64,000 nt of DNA from Pseudolysobacter antarcticus (GCF_004168365.1 NZ_CP035704.1:2976001-3040000); one strand, 5' to 3'. Positions 22,745-32,780 are shown, numbered from the stretch's first letter. The notes: generated from the sequence alone by a model not told the origin. Numbers and translations are program-made.

Positions 22745-23551
22745 TCATGCCATGTATGTTTCACGCGCAAGGCCGCGCTGGTAACTCGATAAATCCGCCT
22801 GGTAACAAACACACGCCACGGACGTGAGTGCATCGCGATCAAGAATGTCCATTTGGCCGCGCGTGTACTGAATCAGATCGCGAGCCTGAAGAGCGCCGGC
22901 TGCTCTCGTCACACCGGCTCGCTGAACACCGAGCATGAACGAAAGGAACTCCTGCGTTACCACGAATGAGTCTGTATGCGCTCGATCTCCTGTCATTAAC
23001 AGCCATCGCGCAAGCCGCTGTTCGACAGTATGAAACCGAGTACAGGCAGCGGTCTGCGCAAGCTGGCGGAAAAGAATGCCCACGTAGCGATTCATCGTTT
23101 GACGAACCGCCGCTGAGTTTTCCAAATGTCGCTGAAACGCGGCGAACTCCATCCGCCATGCGTGACCCGCGCCTTGCACCAATGCGCGCAAGGGCGCCTG
23201 CGCGGAGCCCCAAATCGCCTCATGCCCACACATCCCTTCGCTACCGATCATGCCCACCTCCAATACTGAATGTTCATCGACATTCACGAGCATCGAAATA
23301 AAACTATTTGTCGGAAAATAGTAGGTGCTGTAGTCGATGTTCTTGCTCGTGCAGCACGTTGCCTCGCACGAGATCGACTTCGCTGCAATCCGCCGTAAAG
23401 CGCTCTGCAGAGTAAGATAGGTGTCGCACACAAGGGAGCGTAGAAAGCCGTCCGTGGCGCCATGTATTGAGAACTGGAATGACGTTGGTATATGTACGGT
23501 AACGCACATACCGCGATTGCCCGATGCGGCTAGAATGAGCTCCTGCGCCAT
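22745..23551 (-). CDS. Crp/Fnr-family transcription regulator with a compensated frameshift
   Basis: The 268-residue protein has an N-terminal cyclic-nucleotide-binding fold and a C-terminal winged helix (TQEFLSFMLGVQRAGVTRAA as the DNA-reading helices, about 200-220). No heme or Fe-S cysteine motif like that of Fnr is seen. Residues 61-73 (KSISCEATCCTSK) do not fit the family. The alternative frame over the same bases reads EVDLVRGNVLHEQEH, a canonical beta-roll strand, and before and after it the main frame is correct. Two opposite single-base shifts within about 45 bp (near 23344-23391) explain this. It is divergent from another Crp/Fnr gene, with 29 bp between the starts. Confidence 0.8.
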   Translation of the reverse strand: MAQELILAASGNRGMCVTVHIPTSFQFSIHGATDGFLRSLVCDTYLTLQSALRRIAAKSISCEATCCTSKNIDYSTYYFPTNSFISMLVNVDEHSVLEVGMIGSEGMCGHEAIWGSAQAPLRALVQGAGHAWRMEFAAFQRHLENSAAVRQTMNRYVGILFRQLAQTAACTRFHTVEQRLARWLLMTGDRAHTDSFVVTQEFLSFMLGVQRAGVTRAAGALQARDLIQYTRGQMDILDRDALTSVACVCYQADLSSYQRGLARETYMA

Positions 23552-23580
23552 GAGCGCTAGGTCAACATGGCCATCAACTT

Positions 23581-24294
23581 ATGCCTGACGCGCGTATCAA
23601 CCCGCGACGCAACCATCTGCTCGCAGCTATCCCCGAAGCAGAATGGGATCGATTTGCACCGGACCTGACTCCGATCGCGATGAAGCTCGGTCAGGTGATC
23701 TACGAAGCAGGCGTCGAGCAAACCTTTGTCTACTTTCCCACCGACTCGATCGTGTCCCTGCTCTATGTCATGGAGGACGGCGCTTCGGCGGAGATCGCCA
23801 TCGTGGGTAATGAGGGCCTGGTGGGGATTTCGCTGTTCATGGGCGGAAGCGCCACGCCGAGCCGTGCTGTGGTTCAGAGCGAGGGCTATGCGTTCCGCAT
23901 GAAAGCTCACTTCATCCGCGATGAGTTTCTTTTGGCAGGACCGGTTCAACAGCTGTTCTTGCGTTACACACAAGCGCTTATCACGCAAATGGCGCAGACG
24001 GCGGTGTGCAACCGGCACCACAGTGTTGACCAGCAGTTGTGCCGTTGGATTCTCATGAGCTTGGATCGGTTGGCATCAAACGAACTGCGCATGACGCAAG
24101 AACTGATTGCCAACATGTTGGGTGTGCGGCGGGAAGGCGTGACGGAGGCAGCGGGTAACCTTCAACGAATCGGCATCATCGAATACCAACGCGGCAAAAT
24201 CCGCGTGCTGGATCGCAAACGCTTGGAGGCGAGGAGTTGTGAGTGCTATGAGGTGGTACGCAAGGAATTTGCGCGCTTGCTTCCTTGGGACTAG
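23581..24294 (+). CDS. Crp/Fnr-family transcription regulator
   Basis: The 237-residue protein has the cNMP-binding-like beta roll (GQVIYEAGVEQTFVYFPTDS; VGNEGLVGISLFMGG) followed by the dimer helix and a winged helix-turn-helix (MTQELIANMLGVRREGVTEA). It belongs to the same subgroup as the divergent neighbour, with the shared 'YFPT-S-vS-L' and 'MAQTA-C-R-H-V-Q-L-RW-LM' patterns, so the two are probably old paralogues. There are no N-terminal cysteines for an Fe-S cluster, so oxygen sensing of the Fnr type is unlikely. Target genes are unknown. Confidence 0.88.
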   Translation: MPDARINPRRNHLLAAIPEAEWDRFAPDLTPIAMKLGQVIYEAGVEQTFVYFPTDSIVSLLYVMEDGASAEIAIVGNEGLVGISLFMGGSATPSRAVVQSEGYAFRMKAHFIRDEFLLAGPVQQLFLRYTQALITQMAQTAVCNRHHSVDQQLCRWILMSLDRLASNELRMTQELIANMLGVRREGVTEAAGNLQRIGIIEYQRGKIRVLDRKRLEARSCECYEVVRKEFARLLPWD

Positions 24295-25132
24295 GAAGTA
24301 AACCTAGATGTTTGTACTGGTCTAATTCTAACGGACACCTCGATAACCGTTCGAACTTGCTGCCACGATCGGCGTGCCCGGTAATTCGAACGAATGCAGT
24401 AGCGAGGGTGCTCCACTCACATCCGGCGTGCCACGTGTCGGCGGTGCGGATAGCTGGTTCCACGGCGCATGGCTACTTCCCGGAGGCTGCGCCTGACCCA
24501 GCGAAACCACTAGCGTCAGCCCCGCCATCCCCGCCATGAGTACACCCGCGGGATGCAGACGCGTCAACAAACCACCCACCGCAACATTACCTACCGCAAC
24601 AGCATTCGTGTGCATACGCTCGCGCCCCAGAAAATCGTGAAGAAAGGCTCTTCTCCCTCTGTACGACATTCCTTCCAAAAGGGGACTTCAATCGCTGCAG
24701 GAGCACTTGCTGTTCGAACGTCATGAGCGTCGACGCCAACCAGCCGATGAGTTCCGCTCCGCTAACCACTAGCAGTTTGCGAAAAGGCGTATTGCTAACC
24801 GCCGAGCTCTTTCTTACGCGTTGCTAGCTGACCTCCGAGCGCTAGCAGATCAAGTCCGGATTTGCGTGCGGCGGGAACGCGCCTGCCGCGAAGTTCGCTT
24901 GAGGTAACACTGGGGTCGAACTTTGCACGCCCTCCGCGACCGGGCTAAATCAACGGGCTGGCGACGGTGGTCAGTTTGGCCTTCGGCCATGACCGGTTTC
25001 GCTGGCGAAGCTGGTCACCTACCCCGCTTGGCCTTCGCAATCAGATGCTCGTGCCGCACGAGAATACTCATGTCGTAAGTGAAGCTCGTTCTTCGTTTTA
25101 CGCGTATATCCAACATAAGGTATTCGCGCGCC
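24295..25132. other. 838-bp gap; one doubtful minus-strand ORF and a hairpin-rich patch
   Basis: A minus-strand frame at 24328-24678 has one hydrophobic stretch (GVLMAGMAGLTLVVSLG) and a Pro-rich tail, but no family match or clear ribosome-binding site. At 24970-25035 the DNA is rich in short inverted repeats (TGGCC-TTC-GGCCA; GACCGG...CTGGTC), and TTGGCCTTCG appears twice. This could be a REP-like element or the leader of the next gene. Confidence 0.35.
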
Positions 25133-28100
25133 ATGAAATGCAATCAGACCTCCTCGGCGTTCGCGCGCCACTCCACTGTGCGGATACTCCAAGTATTTGC
25201 CCTCGGCTTGTTCGGTTTCTTGCTAGTTGCGCCAGGAGAGGCAGAACCCACCGACGATGCAATTTTCGCGAATGGTTTCGAATTGAATGTTGGCTCTCTC
25301 CTAGTTGGTACGCCCGACACGTTGGCATTGAACGCCGTCGTTGACATGCAGCCGGTTGCCGCGCCGAACGCGGACATCGATGGCGACCTGATCATGACGC
25401 GCATGGATATCGTGTTCAGCCGCAACGCATCGGTGGCTCAAATCAACGCGGCATTAACGACCATCGGCGCTGGCATCGTGACGATGACGCCGCAGCGAGC
25501 CGAGATGACGATCGCCTTTCCCCGTCCAACTGATCGGATGCAATTGAGCCAACTTCGGGAGACGCTGGAAGCTGCCTCCGGCGTCCTGTCCGCCGATCTG
25601 GCCTTGCTGCCTCAGATCGAGTTCTTGCCATCGGACGTGCCGCACTCTTCGATTAGCTATCTCGCGGCCACCCGGTTTCCAGCAGCGTGGAATGCGCAGC
25701 GCCTAGCGACCGCGAACTGCCAGTCGCGCAAAATTGAGATGCGTTTTGTCGACATCTGGGGCACCAATCCGGCGGCCGCCTACGACATATTCAGCAAGCA
25801 AGTACCGGGATTCAATGGCTGGATCGGGGATCGCACCAGCCTAACGGAAACACACGGCTACGAGACGGTCGCCACGACTGCGGCGATCCTTGATACGACC
25901 AAGCCGAATGGTGCGAATCCATTTTCGCAGTGCGTCAACATCGTCGGGCTGGACGCGAACGGCCTGAGCGTATCGCAGGAGCAGAAAATTCTCGCCGAAA
26001 GCCTTCCAACAGGAAAAGTCGTCGTCAACCGTTCTATGGGCTATCACGGGCCGTTGTGCGCGCACTGCCAGCCGGCGGATATCGCGCCGGAATACCGCAC
26101 TTTGCCCGCCAACCTTGCGCACAACGCCATTCAGTGGCGCTCGCTGATGCAAGAGCGCGACGCAGATATGCTCGTGTCCGTTGCCGCGGGCAATGAATAT
26201 GACTCAGACGCGGGACGCGCATATCCGTTCTTTGCGCAAACTCCGTACGTCAGTCCCGAGGCGCTAGCCGCGTCCGGTGTGATTTTCGGCTCGTCCGGTA
26301 GCCTGAATTTTCTACAGGATCACGCCCTGCTCGATCCGGATGCCCAACACAGCAACCTACCCTCGTTGTATCAAAGTGACAGCGTCGTCGCGAGGATCCA
26401 GACTTATCAGACGGAAACGCTGGGCCCAACACAACCAGAATCGGCGGACAACATCCTGAGTGTGGGCAGCACTACTAACCAGCCCAACTTCGATGGCGTA
26501 CAGGCCTCGCTGTTCTCACGGCGCAACGCACCGGTCAGCGCGGTAGGGGAGCATATCGAAAGCTTCGATGCGCAATCCATTCGCGGCACGAGCTTCGCTG
26601 CGCCGCAGGTCACGGCGCTGGCGTCTTACCTATGGCTGCTATCGGACGATCTTCGGAGCCGCCCCGCTTCCGAAACGGTGGATGCAATCATCGACAACAA
26701 GCGTAAGGTCGGCGACGTGAATTTGATCGACGCGTATGCAACCGTGCTCTCACTGGACGACGCGTCCGACACCATTATTCCCTCGCCTGCCACCATGCCG
26801 ATTCGTCTTGCCGTGCTCGACGTCGATGACAATGGTGTATTCGACGAAGCAGATCTGCAGCAATTAAAAACCGAACTGGTCGAAAATATCGTCGCCAACG
26901 GCGAGCCGCATGATCAGGCGTGGGGACGCGCGGATCTCAACGGCGACGGTTACGTTGGTGGCTCACGCACGACCGCGTTCGATCTCGATCGGCGTGGCTC
27001 GACGCGCTATGGCGCCACGGAATACGGCACGGTGCACTTCACAGCCGAAGGTCACCCGTTGACGCTGGACGAGCACACCATCACAGATCTCAATATTCTT
27101 TGCTATTACGCGTATTCGCCGCTCTACACTGGCTCAGCCGGCGCGCGCACCAGTCTGCTCGGCGCGCCGTGCGCATCGGTGACTCCGCCAACGAACGCCG
27201 ATCCCGGCCAAAACTGGACCGAAGTGTCGAATACCGGATCGCTAGCTTTCCTCGGCAGTGCAAAGGGCAAGCTCAGCGACCTCCTGCAGGGAATACGCAA
27301 TGGCGCTTGGGTAGCGACATTCGACCTGCAGACCGAGCAGATGGGCGAACGTTTGCAACTTGCGCCGCTCATTCAAAACGGACCGGATGCCGGAAAACCG
27401 GATGTTTTCGAAGGATCGTTAACCGTCAGCGCATCGACGATGGGCGATGCGATGGCTCTGTGGTCGGACACGACTTTCCACGTCTGGTTTAGTCGATTCG
27501 ACGCACTCTCAGGGCACTGGGGCGCCGCTGAACAGCCGTTCGCCGAAGGCACGGTTGGATTCGCGACAGTCGTGCTCGACGGCCTTGGCAATGCGATCGC
27601 GATATCTCCCCAATACACCGGCCAGAAGCCAAATCCGTATACCTACCGCTACTCCTACTACGACAAGGTCACGGGGCAATGGTCGGTGCAGACGATTATC
27701 AACATTCCGGATACTTCCAAAGTCGTTCCCGGTTTCCCACAAAGCAGTCGTCTAGACTTCGGTCGTATCCTCGTGGCAAATCAGAGCGACACAATTTATT
27801 TCGGATTCGACACCACCCAAATTTTTCGCTTTGATCGAATATCGCGAACCTGGGTCGGTCCTGAAACAATCAGTGAACCGCCAATGCGTGTCAACCTTGC
27901 GCTGGACAGCGCATCCAATTTACTCGCGACCTGGACTGAGATTGGACCCAACAACTCAGAAAAATTGCATTCGCGACGCCGCAACGTCGCCACTGGGCAA
28001 TGGTCTCCGGCGCTCACGATCGACAATGCAAGCGCCGGCGGCTTGGTGGCAGATGACGCAGGCAACGCCCTGACCGCCTGGTTTGTCAACGTGCCGCGGC

Positions 28101-28486
28101 CCGGCGGCGGTAGCTCCGCCCAGATGATGGCCAGTTACTATCGTGCGGCGATCGATGCGTGGGATTCGCCGACTGTTCTGAGTACCAGCCCGTACGGCGT
28201 TACCTTCGGTGACGGCAGCATCGGCATGCCCACGTCGTCGGGGCGCTCACGTATCGCCTTTCATCAACTTCTGGATTACAACCCAGTTCCACAGTTGGGT
28301 CCCATCGTCTCGCGCGCATTCGACCCAGTCGCCGGATGGGGGCCAATGGAGATGGTTCAAAACGATCCGGAGTTCTACTCTAATGGGTCAACTATCACCA
28401 CCTCGGCAACCGGGACCAGCCTCATAATATATGCCCGCTACATTTATGCAGGCCTTAACGAATATCTGTGGGAAACGATGCACTGA
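25133..28486 (+). CDS. secreted subtilisin-like (S8) protein with EF-hand/dockerin-like insert
   Basis: From the preferred ATG at 25133 (AAGG upstream) the protein has 1117 residues. A signal peptide (LQVFALGLFGFLLVAPGEA) is followed at once by the tag DDAIFANGFE. The peptidase region carries plausible S8 residues: Asp207 in RFVDIWGT, His241 in ETHGYETVATTAAI, oxyanion Asn354 in SVAAGNEYD and Ser487 in RGTSFAAPQVTAL. The Asp and His motifs are looser than usual, so activity is not certain. Calcium-loop-like segments follow (DVDDNGVFDEADL about 563-575; DLNGDGYVGG about 601-610). The C-terminal 500 residues hold Trp-rich beta repeats of propeller type. An alternative start at 25079 would put a charged segment before the signal peptide. 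Confidence 0.75.
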   Translation: MKCNQTSSAFARHSTVRILQVFALGLFGFLLVAPGEAEPTDDAIFANGFELNVGSLLVGTPDTLALNAVVDMQPVAAPNADIDGDLIMTRMDIVFSRNASVAQINAALTTIGAGIVTMTPQRAEMTIAFPRPTDRMQLSQLRETLEAASGVLSADLALLPQIEFLPSDVPHSSISYLAATRFPAAWNAQRLATANCQSRKIEMRFVDIWGTNPAAAYDIFSKQVPGFNGWIGDRTSLTETHGYETVATTAAILDTTKPNGANPFSQCVNIVGLDANGLSVSQEQKILAESLPTGKVVVNRSMGYHGPLCAHCQPADIAPEYRTLPANLAHNAIQWRSLMQERDADMLVSVAAGNEYDSDAGRAYPFFAQTPYVSPEALAASGVIFGSSGSLNFLQDHALLDPDAQHSNLPSLYQSDSVVARIQTYQTETLGPTQPESADNILSVGSTTNQPNFDGVQASLFSRRNAPVSAVGEHIESFDAQSIRGTSFAAPQVTALASYLWLLSDDLRSRPASETVDAIIDNKRKVGDVNLIDAYATVLSLDDASDTIIPSPATMPIRLAVLDVDDNGVFDEADLQQLKTELVENIVANGEPHDQAWGRADLNGDGYVGGSRTTAFDLDRRGSTRYGATEYGTVHFTAEGHPLTLDEHTITDLNILCYYAYSPLYTGSAGARTSLLGAPCASVTPPTNADPGQNWTEVSNTGSLAFLGSAKGKLSDLLQGIRNGAWVATFDLQTEQMGERLQLAPLIQNGPDAGKPDVFEGSLTVSASTMGDAMALWSDTTFHVWFSRFDALSGHWGAAEQPFAEGTVGFATVVLDGLGNAIAISPQYTGQKPNPYTYRYSYYDKVTGQWSVQTIINIPDTSKVVPGFPQSSRLDFGRILVANQSDTIYFGFDTTQIFRFDRISRTWVGPETISEPPMRVNLALDSASNLLATWTEIGPNNSEKLHSRRRNVATGQWSPALTIDNASAGGLVADDAGNALTAWFVNVPRPGGGSSAQMMASYYRAAIDAWDSPTVLSTSPYGVTFGDGSIGMPTSSGRSRIAFHQLLDYNPVPQLGPIVSRAFDPVAGWGPMEMVQNDPEFYSNGSTITTSATGTSLIIYARYIYAGLNEYLWETMH

Positions 28487-29588
28487 AAAGTACGAACGAC
28501 GGGTCCGAGAGAAAACGATGCCCCGGATATTGGAATTTAGGTTGGGTCAGACTGCTAGACCGGCTTGAGTCAGACCGCTGTACCGAACTGATCAGAATCC
28601 GCGGCTCGGATACGTAGCGTGCACAGCCCTGTCACAAATGGGTCTTGAGCTAATCGAGTACAGCTCCGAAATCCCAGCGCTCGTGATTGAGCGCCTCCAG
28701 TTGCGCGGCGGCGTCTCTGAAAAACGTTTCGTTAATACAAGTCATTGCAGCGTACGAGTTCGCAATGAATCGGGTCTTGCTTTCACTGTAGTTAGTTTCT
28801 GGCGAGCTGAACATTTCAGGCATGCGGCACCACTTCGCGTTTCGCCCGGGCGTTTGAACTAAGTGTGCTCACGACACACATCCATTTCCCCGAAAAAAGC
28901 TTGTGCACCAAATAAATTTTCATGGCATTGAAGATATGCGCTTCCGTGCAGAAACTGCGCGCTCGGCGATACGACCCAATAGAGCTTTAAAATCGATAAT
29001 GGAATTACAAAATTTAGGGAGATTTGGTCGAATTAAAAATAGAGTATTAAATTTTTGCTTTTGGCTTGGAACTGAGAACTGACACGTTTCCGAAAGGCAG
29101 TCGTGGCGTATCAATCGGGTTGCCTTTCGGTGTCCGTCATACATATTCCTCACGTACCGACAACGCGTCCAGATCAATCGAAGTTTGATTCGATATCATT
29201 GCGGGCACTATGTGAGCTGATGCTTGAAGAGATATGGCGCACCGCGTTTTTCTGGTTGTCGCTAATTCCAGCTAAAGCGATGACATGTGCATCGTGACGA
29301 CAAACTCGCGATCACGTAGAAGGCCCCCTGAGCCCGTCATAGAAAAGGTGGCGCAGCGAGGTAGCGGTCTCGCTGCGCCGAGTTTCACTAGTCCGAACTG
29401 TCCGGTTGGAGTCGAACAATTCTTTCGCCCTGGAGGGGCAAGCCATTTTTATCGAAGCTGCAATGGATCTGGTAAACAATATGCATATTTTTTGTAGCGA
29501 AAATTCACGCGATCACTAAAGGACACTATTAGCTCCAGATTGCGGCATTTTCTTTTACTCACAAATAATTTACATCGGATAAATTTCC
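28487..29588. other. 1.1-kb intergenic region, AT-rich toward its right half
   Basis: No convincing gene was found. Short frames (28638-28862 plus, 28920-29177 minus, 29103-29297 plus) lack motifs and ribosome-binding sites. The base composition turns visibly AT-rich from about 28880 to 29100 and again at 29460-29590, unlike the flanking genes. This suggests a long regulatory leader or decayed DNA upstream of the TonB receptor. Confidence 0.4.
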
Positions 29589-29615
29589 TTGTCCGGAAGG
29601 TCCGGCACCTATAAT
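29589..29615 (+). promoter_or_regulatory. candidate promoter/operator of the TonB receptor gene
   Basis: A perfect TATAAT (29610-29615) sits 20 bp before the start codon. A TTGTCC (29589-29594) lies 15 bp upstream of it. The spacer contains the direct repeat TCCGG-aagg-TCCGG, which could be an operator. The short spacer suggests activator-dependent use. The leader would be only about 13 nt and would begin at the GGAGAG ribosome site. Confidence 0.4.
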
Positions 29616-29634
29616 TATTTTGGAGAGTTAAAAC

Positions 29635-32421
29635 ATGACCACACAGTTGCTTTCGCAGTCGATCCGGGGCGCTTTGCGCCAGGGACGTAATTACGGAGCC
29701 CTATTTGCTATACCTGCGGCGTTGTGCGCCACGTCAATCACGGCATTCGCCCAAGACGCAGCCAAGGATTCGGGCCAGAAGCTGGAAACCATTGAGGTTA
29801 CCGGTTCACGCATTCGCCGCGTCGACGTTGAAACTGCCAGCCCCGTGCTGACGGTGGATCGCGCCGCAATCGAAAAGAGCGGCAAGCTCACCGTCGGTGA
29901 CCTGGTGCAGGAACTGCCGAACATTTCCGGCAACGCCAACAACCCGTCCGTTAACAACGGTGGCGGTAGCGGCGGTACGTTTATCTCGCTGCGCGGTTTG
30001 GGTACCCAACGCACCCTGGTGCTGATCAATGGTCGCCGCATCCTCAACAACGACGTCAATACCATCCCGAGCAACCTCGTGGAACGTATCGAAGTGCTGA
30101 CCGACGGCGCCTCTGCCGTATACGGTTCGGACGCGATCGGTGGTGTAGTCAACTTCATCATGCGCACCAATTACCAGGGCGCCGAGCTGAGCACCAGCTA
30201 CGGTATCTCGGACAAAGACGACGGCGAGCGCAAAGCGTTCAACCTGACCTTTGGCCAGACCTCGGACAAGGGCAGCATCGTCGGTGGTATCGACTATAAC
30301 AAGTTCGATGGCATCCTTTCGGGAAACCGCGATTACGGAAAGTTTGCGTTGACCCTCGGCAAGAAACAGCAGGCCGATGGTGGTTTCCCGGTGACGAAGG
30401 GCGGCTCGTTCGCTTCGCCGTCGGGCTACATTTCGGCACCGCAGTTTGCCGGTTGCGGTAGCGGCGGTGGTACGTTCGACGCCACCGCACCTGCTGCCGG
30501 CGGTATTCCGGCAAAGTTTCGCTGCTTCCAGAGCGGTACGGCTAACAGCACGGGCGACACCTTCAACTTTCAGGCAATCAACCTGATCTTTACGCCGCAA
30601 GAACGCACCAACGCATACGTGCTGGGCAACTACAAGCTCACCGATAGCGTTGAAGCATACATGAGCGTTTTCCACAACAAGACCACGGCGAATTCGCAGC
30701 TCGCACCGTTGCCACTCGATTTGGCTTCGGCGCACATCACGCTGGAAGCCGGCAATCCGTACAACCCGTTCGGCACCAATGTCGGTTACCTCGGCAATGA
30801 TGGCCTGCCAAGTGATGGCTCCGTGGATCTTGCGATTCGTCTGTCGGCACTCGGTCCGCGTAGTGGGAAGAACACCATTACTACCGATCAGATTGTTACC
30901 GGTTTGAAGGGTGCGATCGCCGATACGTCGTGGCAGTGGGATGCCAGCTTGAACTATGGCCACCTGAGCGCGCTGAACCAATTCTTCGGTTCGCTGGCGT
31001 CGGGTGACCTGCAAGCCAGTGGCTCGTTCGCCGCCAACTGCATCCCGAACAGCACGGCCAAGGGCGGCTGCGTCAATATTTTCAACCAGAACGATCCGAA
31101 CACCGCAGCCATTCTGCAGCAGTATTCGGCCGCACCGTTCAAAAACACCCTGCAGACCGAGCGTCAGGCCGAGTTCAATATCAACGGCAACCTGTTTGAC
31201 CTGCCGGCCGGCACGGTCAGCCTCGCGGCCGGTGGTTCATACCGCAAGGAATACACCCACAGCACGGTGGATTACATCGCTCGCGCCAACTTGAGCAACG
31301 GCAATTGCGCTGTGCAGATTTCGGCTTGCGGCACGCCGTTCCAGGGTGGTTTCAGCGTCAAGGAAGTCTATGCCGAAGTCCTGATCCCGCTGCTCAAGGA
31401 TCTGCCGTTCGTGCATAGCCTGAACCTCGATCTTGGTGATCGTTATTCGGACTACAACACCTTCGGTTCGACCAACAACTGGAAAGCCGCGCTCGAATAT
31501 CGTCCGCTGGAAGACCTGCTGTTGCGTGGTACGGTGTCGCAGGTATTCCGCGCACCGAACAACACCGAGTTGTTCGCTGGTTTGGCCGCATCGTTTGATA
31601 CTTACACCCAGCCGGTCAATGGTCTGCCATCAAAAAATGCGAGCCAGGTTCAGACTTTCTTCTCTGGCGCAGCAGTGGCTGGCAAGCCCCTCAAGCCAGA
31701 AGTTGGCAAATCCTTCGACTTCGGCGTGGTCTACGATCCGCATTGGCTCGATGGCCTGTCGCTGAGCGCCGATCTGTGGCGCGTCTACCTGCAGGACGAT
31801 ATCGTGCGCCTGACCGGCCAGACCATCGCCAACCTCTGCGCCAAGAACCCAGCCAGCGTGTATTGCTCCAGCATCGTTGTTACCGGTGGCAAGATCTCGC
31901 AGATCAACACCGCCTACACCAACTTCGGTCGTCTCGACGTGCGTGGTGTGGACTTCGGTGCGAAATATCGTCTGCCGGAAACGTCGTTCGGCAAGTTCAC
32001 CGTGGGTCTGGACACCACGTACAACGCGCAGTACGACAACACCACGGTTGATGGTCCCAACACCACCGTCGTGCATTCGGCCGGTACGTACAACTCGCAG
32101 TTCGGCAACATCGCGCGCTGGCGTGGTCTGGGCACCCTTAACTGGAGCCTGGGTTCGTTCTCGGCAGGTTGGACCGCACGTTATATCGGTGGTGAGAAAG
32201 TTCCGCTCGTGGGCCACGTTGGCGCATGGACGCAGAACAATCTGACTGCGGGCTATAACATCGCTCCGATCAATACCCGCGTTGATATCGGTATCGACAA
32301 TATTGCCGACAAGCAGCCGACGTTCTTCTACTCGAACAACGTGACCAACGCCAACGTCGACGTAAATACGTATGACACGATCGGTCGTTTTTACTGGGCT
32401 CGCCTGAGCGTCAAGTTCTAA
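29635..32421 (+). CDS. TonB-dependent outer-membrane receptor
   Basis: The 928-residue protein has a signal peptide (cleavage near AFAQ, residue 40), a TonB-box-like start (KLETIEVTGSRIRR), and a plug domain at about 55-165 (VGDLVQELPNISGN, FISLRGLGTQRTLVLINGRR, IEVLTDGASAVYGSDAIGGV). A 22-strand-type barrel follows, ending in the terminal aromatic motif YWARLSVKF. The Gly/Ser/Asn-rich style matches the large receptors of Lysobacterales and Caulobacterales that import oligosaccharides, peptides or other bulky nutrients. The substrate is not evident. No exbB/exbD/tonB lies in the window. GGAGAG precedes the ATG. Confidence 0.93.
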   Translation: MTTQLLSQSIRGALRQGRNYGALFAIPAALCATSITAFAQDAAKDSGQKLETIEVTGSRIRRVDVETASPVLTVDRAAIEKSGKLTVGDLVQELPNISGNANNPSVNNGGGSGGTFISLRGLGTQRTLVLINGRRILNNDVNTIPSNLVERIEVLTDGASAVYGSDAIGGVVNFIMRTNYQGAELSTSYGISDKDDGERKAFNLTFGQTSDKGSIVGGIDYNKFDGILSGNRDYGKFALTLGKKQQADGGFPVTKGGSFASPSGYISAPQFAGCGSGGGTFDATAPAAGGIPAKFRCFQSGTANSTGDTFNFQAINLIFTPQERTNAYVLGNYKLTDSVEAYMSVFHNKTTANSQLAPLPLDLASAHITLEAGNPYNPFGTNVGYLGNDGLPSDGSVDLAIRLSALGPRSGKNTITTDQIVTGLKGAIADTSWQWDASLNYGHLSALNQFFGSLASGDLQASGSFAANCIPNSTAKGGCVNIFNQNDPNTAAILQQYSAAPFKNTLQTERQAEFNINGNLFDLPAGTVSLAAGGSYRKEYTHSTVDYIARANLSNGNCAVQISACGTPFQGGFSVKEVYAEVLIPLLKDLPFVHSLNLDLGDRYSDYNTFGSTNNWKAALEYRPLEDLLLRGTVSQVFRAPNNTELFAGLAASFDTYTQPVNGLPSKNASQVQTFFSGAAVAGKPLKPEVGKSFDFGVVYDPHWLDGLSLSADLWRVYLQDDIVRLTGQTIANLCAKNPASVYCSSIVVTGGKISQINTAYTNFGRLDVRGVDFGAKYRLPETSFGKFTVGLDTTYNAQYDNTTVDGPNTTVVHSAGTYNSQFGNIARWRGLGTLNWSLGSFSAGWTARYIGGEKVPLVGHVGAWTQNNLTAGYNIAPINTRVDIGIDNIADKQPTFFYSNNVTNANVDVNTYDTIGRFYWARLSVKF

Positions 32422-32437
32422 GAACCATCAGAAAAGC

Positions 32438-32469
32438 AGTTCCGGTGGCGCTGCTGCGCCGCCGGAACT
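32438..32469 (+). terminator. strong terminator hairpin after the TonB receptor
   Basis: Arms AGTTCCGGTGGCG (32438-32450) and CGCCGCCGGAACT (32457-32469) pair along 13 bp with one G-U, around a six-base loop. It lies 16 bp after the stop codon. The T-run is poor (ACCCCTGTCTTT). Confidence 0.7.
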
Positions 32470-32527
32470 ACCCCTGTCTTTGGTCACGGCATTCGATTGG
32501 CGAGTTCGCTCAACTTGGCATAAGGGA

Positions 32528-32780
32528 TCATCGAATAAGCCGAGTAACGTCGTCGAGTTCACCGATAGCATCTATCGCACTCGTTCGCATCAACACTGGC
32601 ATGCGCTGATTGTCCGCCAACATCTTGTTCAGCCGCACTATTACCGGCGCCGACAGACTCAGCTCGGCCATACGCACATCGCGCGCATCCATCGACAACG
32701 CCATCAGCGCGATTTCTGCGATACGCGCTTGCGCCGGCAGCCCCATGAAGTAATCGCTGAATGAATAGCTGCCGCCCCCT
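32528..32780 (-). pseudogene. 3' remnant of a gene cut by the IS3 element
   Basis: A minus-strand frame ending at TGA (32528-32530) has strongly coding-like codon use. It reads SYSFSDYFMGLPAQARIAEI, then LMALSMDARDVRMAELSLS, and ends LDDVTRLIR. It has no start of its own before the left end of the IS element at about 32781, and no continuation exists on the other side of the element. Insertion plus deletion probably removed the 5' part. I do not recognise the family from the remaining 80 or so residues. Confidence 0.5.

Noticed and set aside
24328-24678. 116-residue minus-strand ORF with one hydrophobic stretch
   Set aside because: Could be a small membrane protein, but the start is unsupported and the tail is low complexity. 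Left as part of a gap note.
24970-25035. Riboswitch or REP element before the subtilase gene
   Set aside because: Short inverted repeats are present, but no known riboswitch layout is recognisable and no second copy was seen in the window.
29806-31014. 402-residue minus-strand ORF opposite the TonB receptor
   Set aside because: It is fully antisense to a well-supported receptor gene, rich in Arg, Ala and Val, and has no ribosome site or motif. Long antisense frames are common in GC-rich coding DNA.
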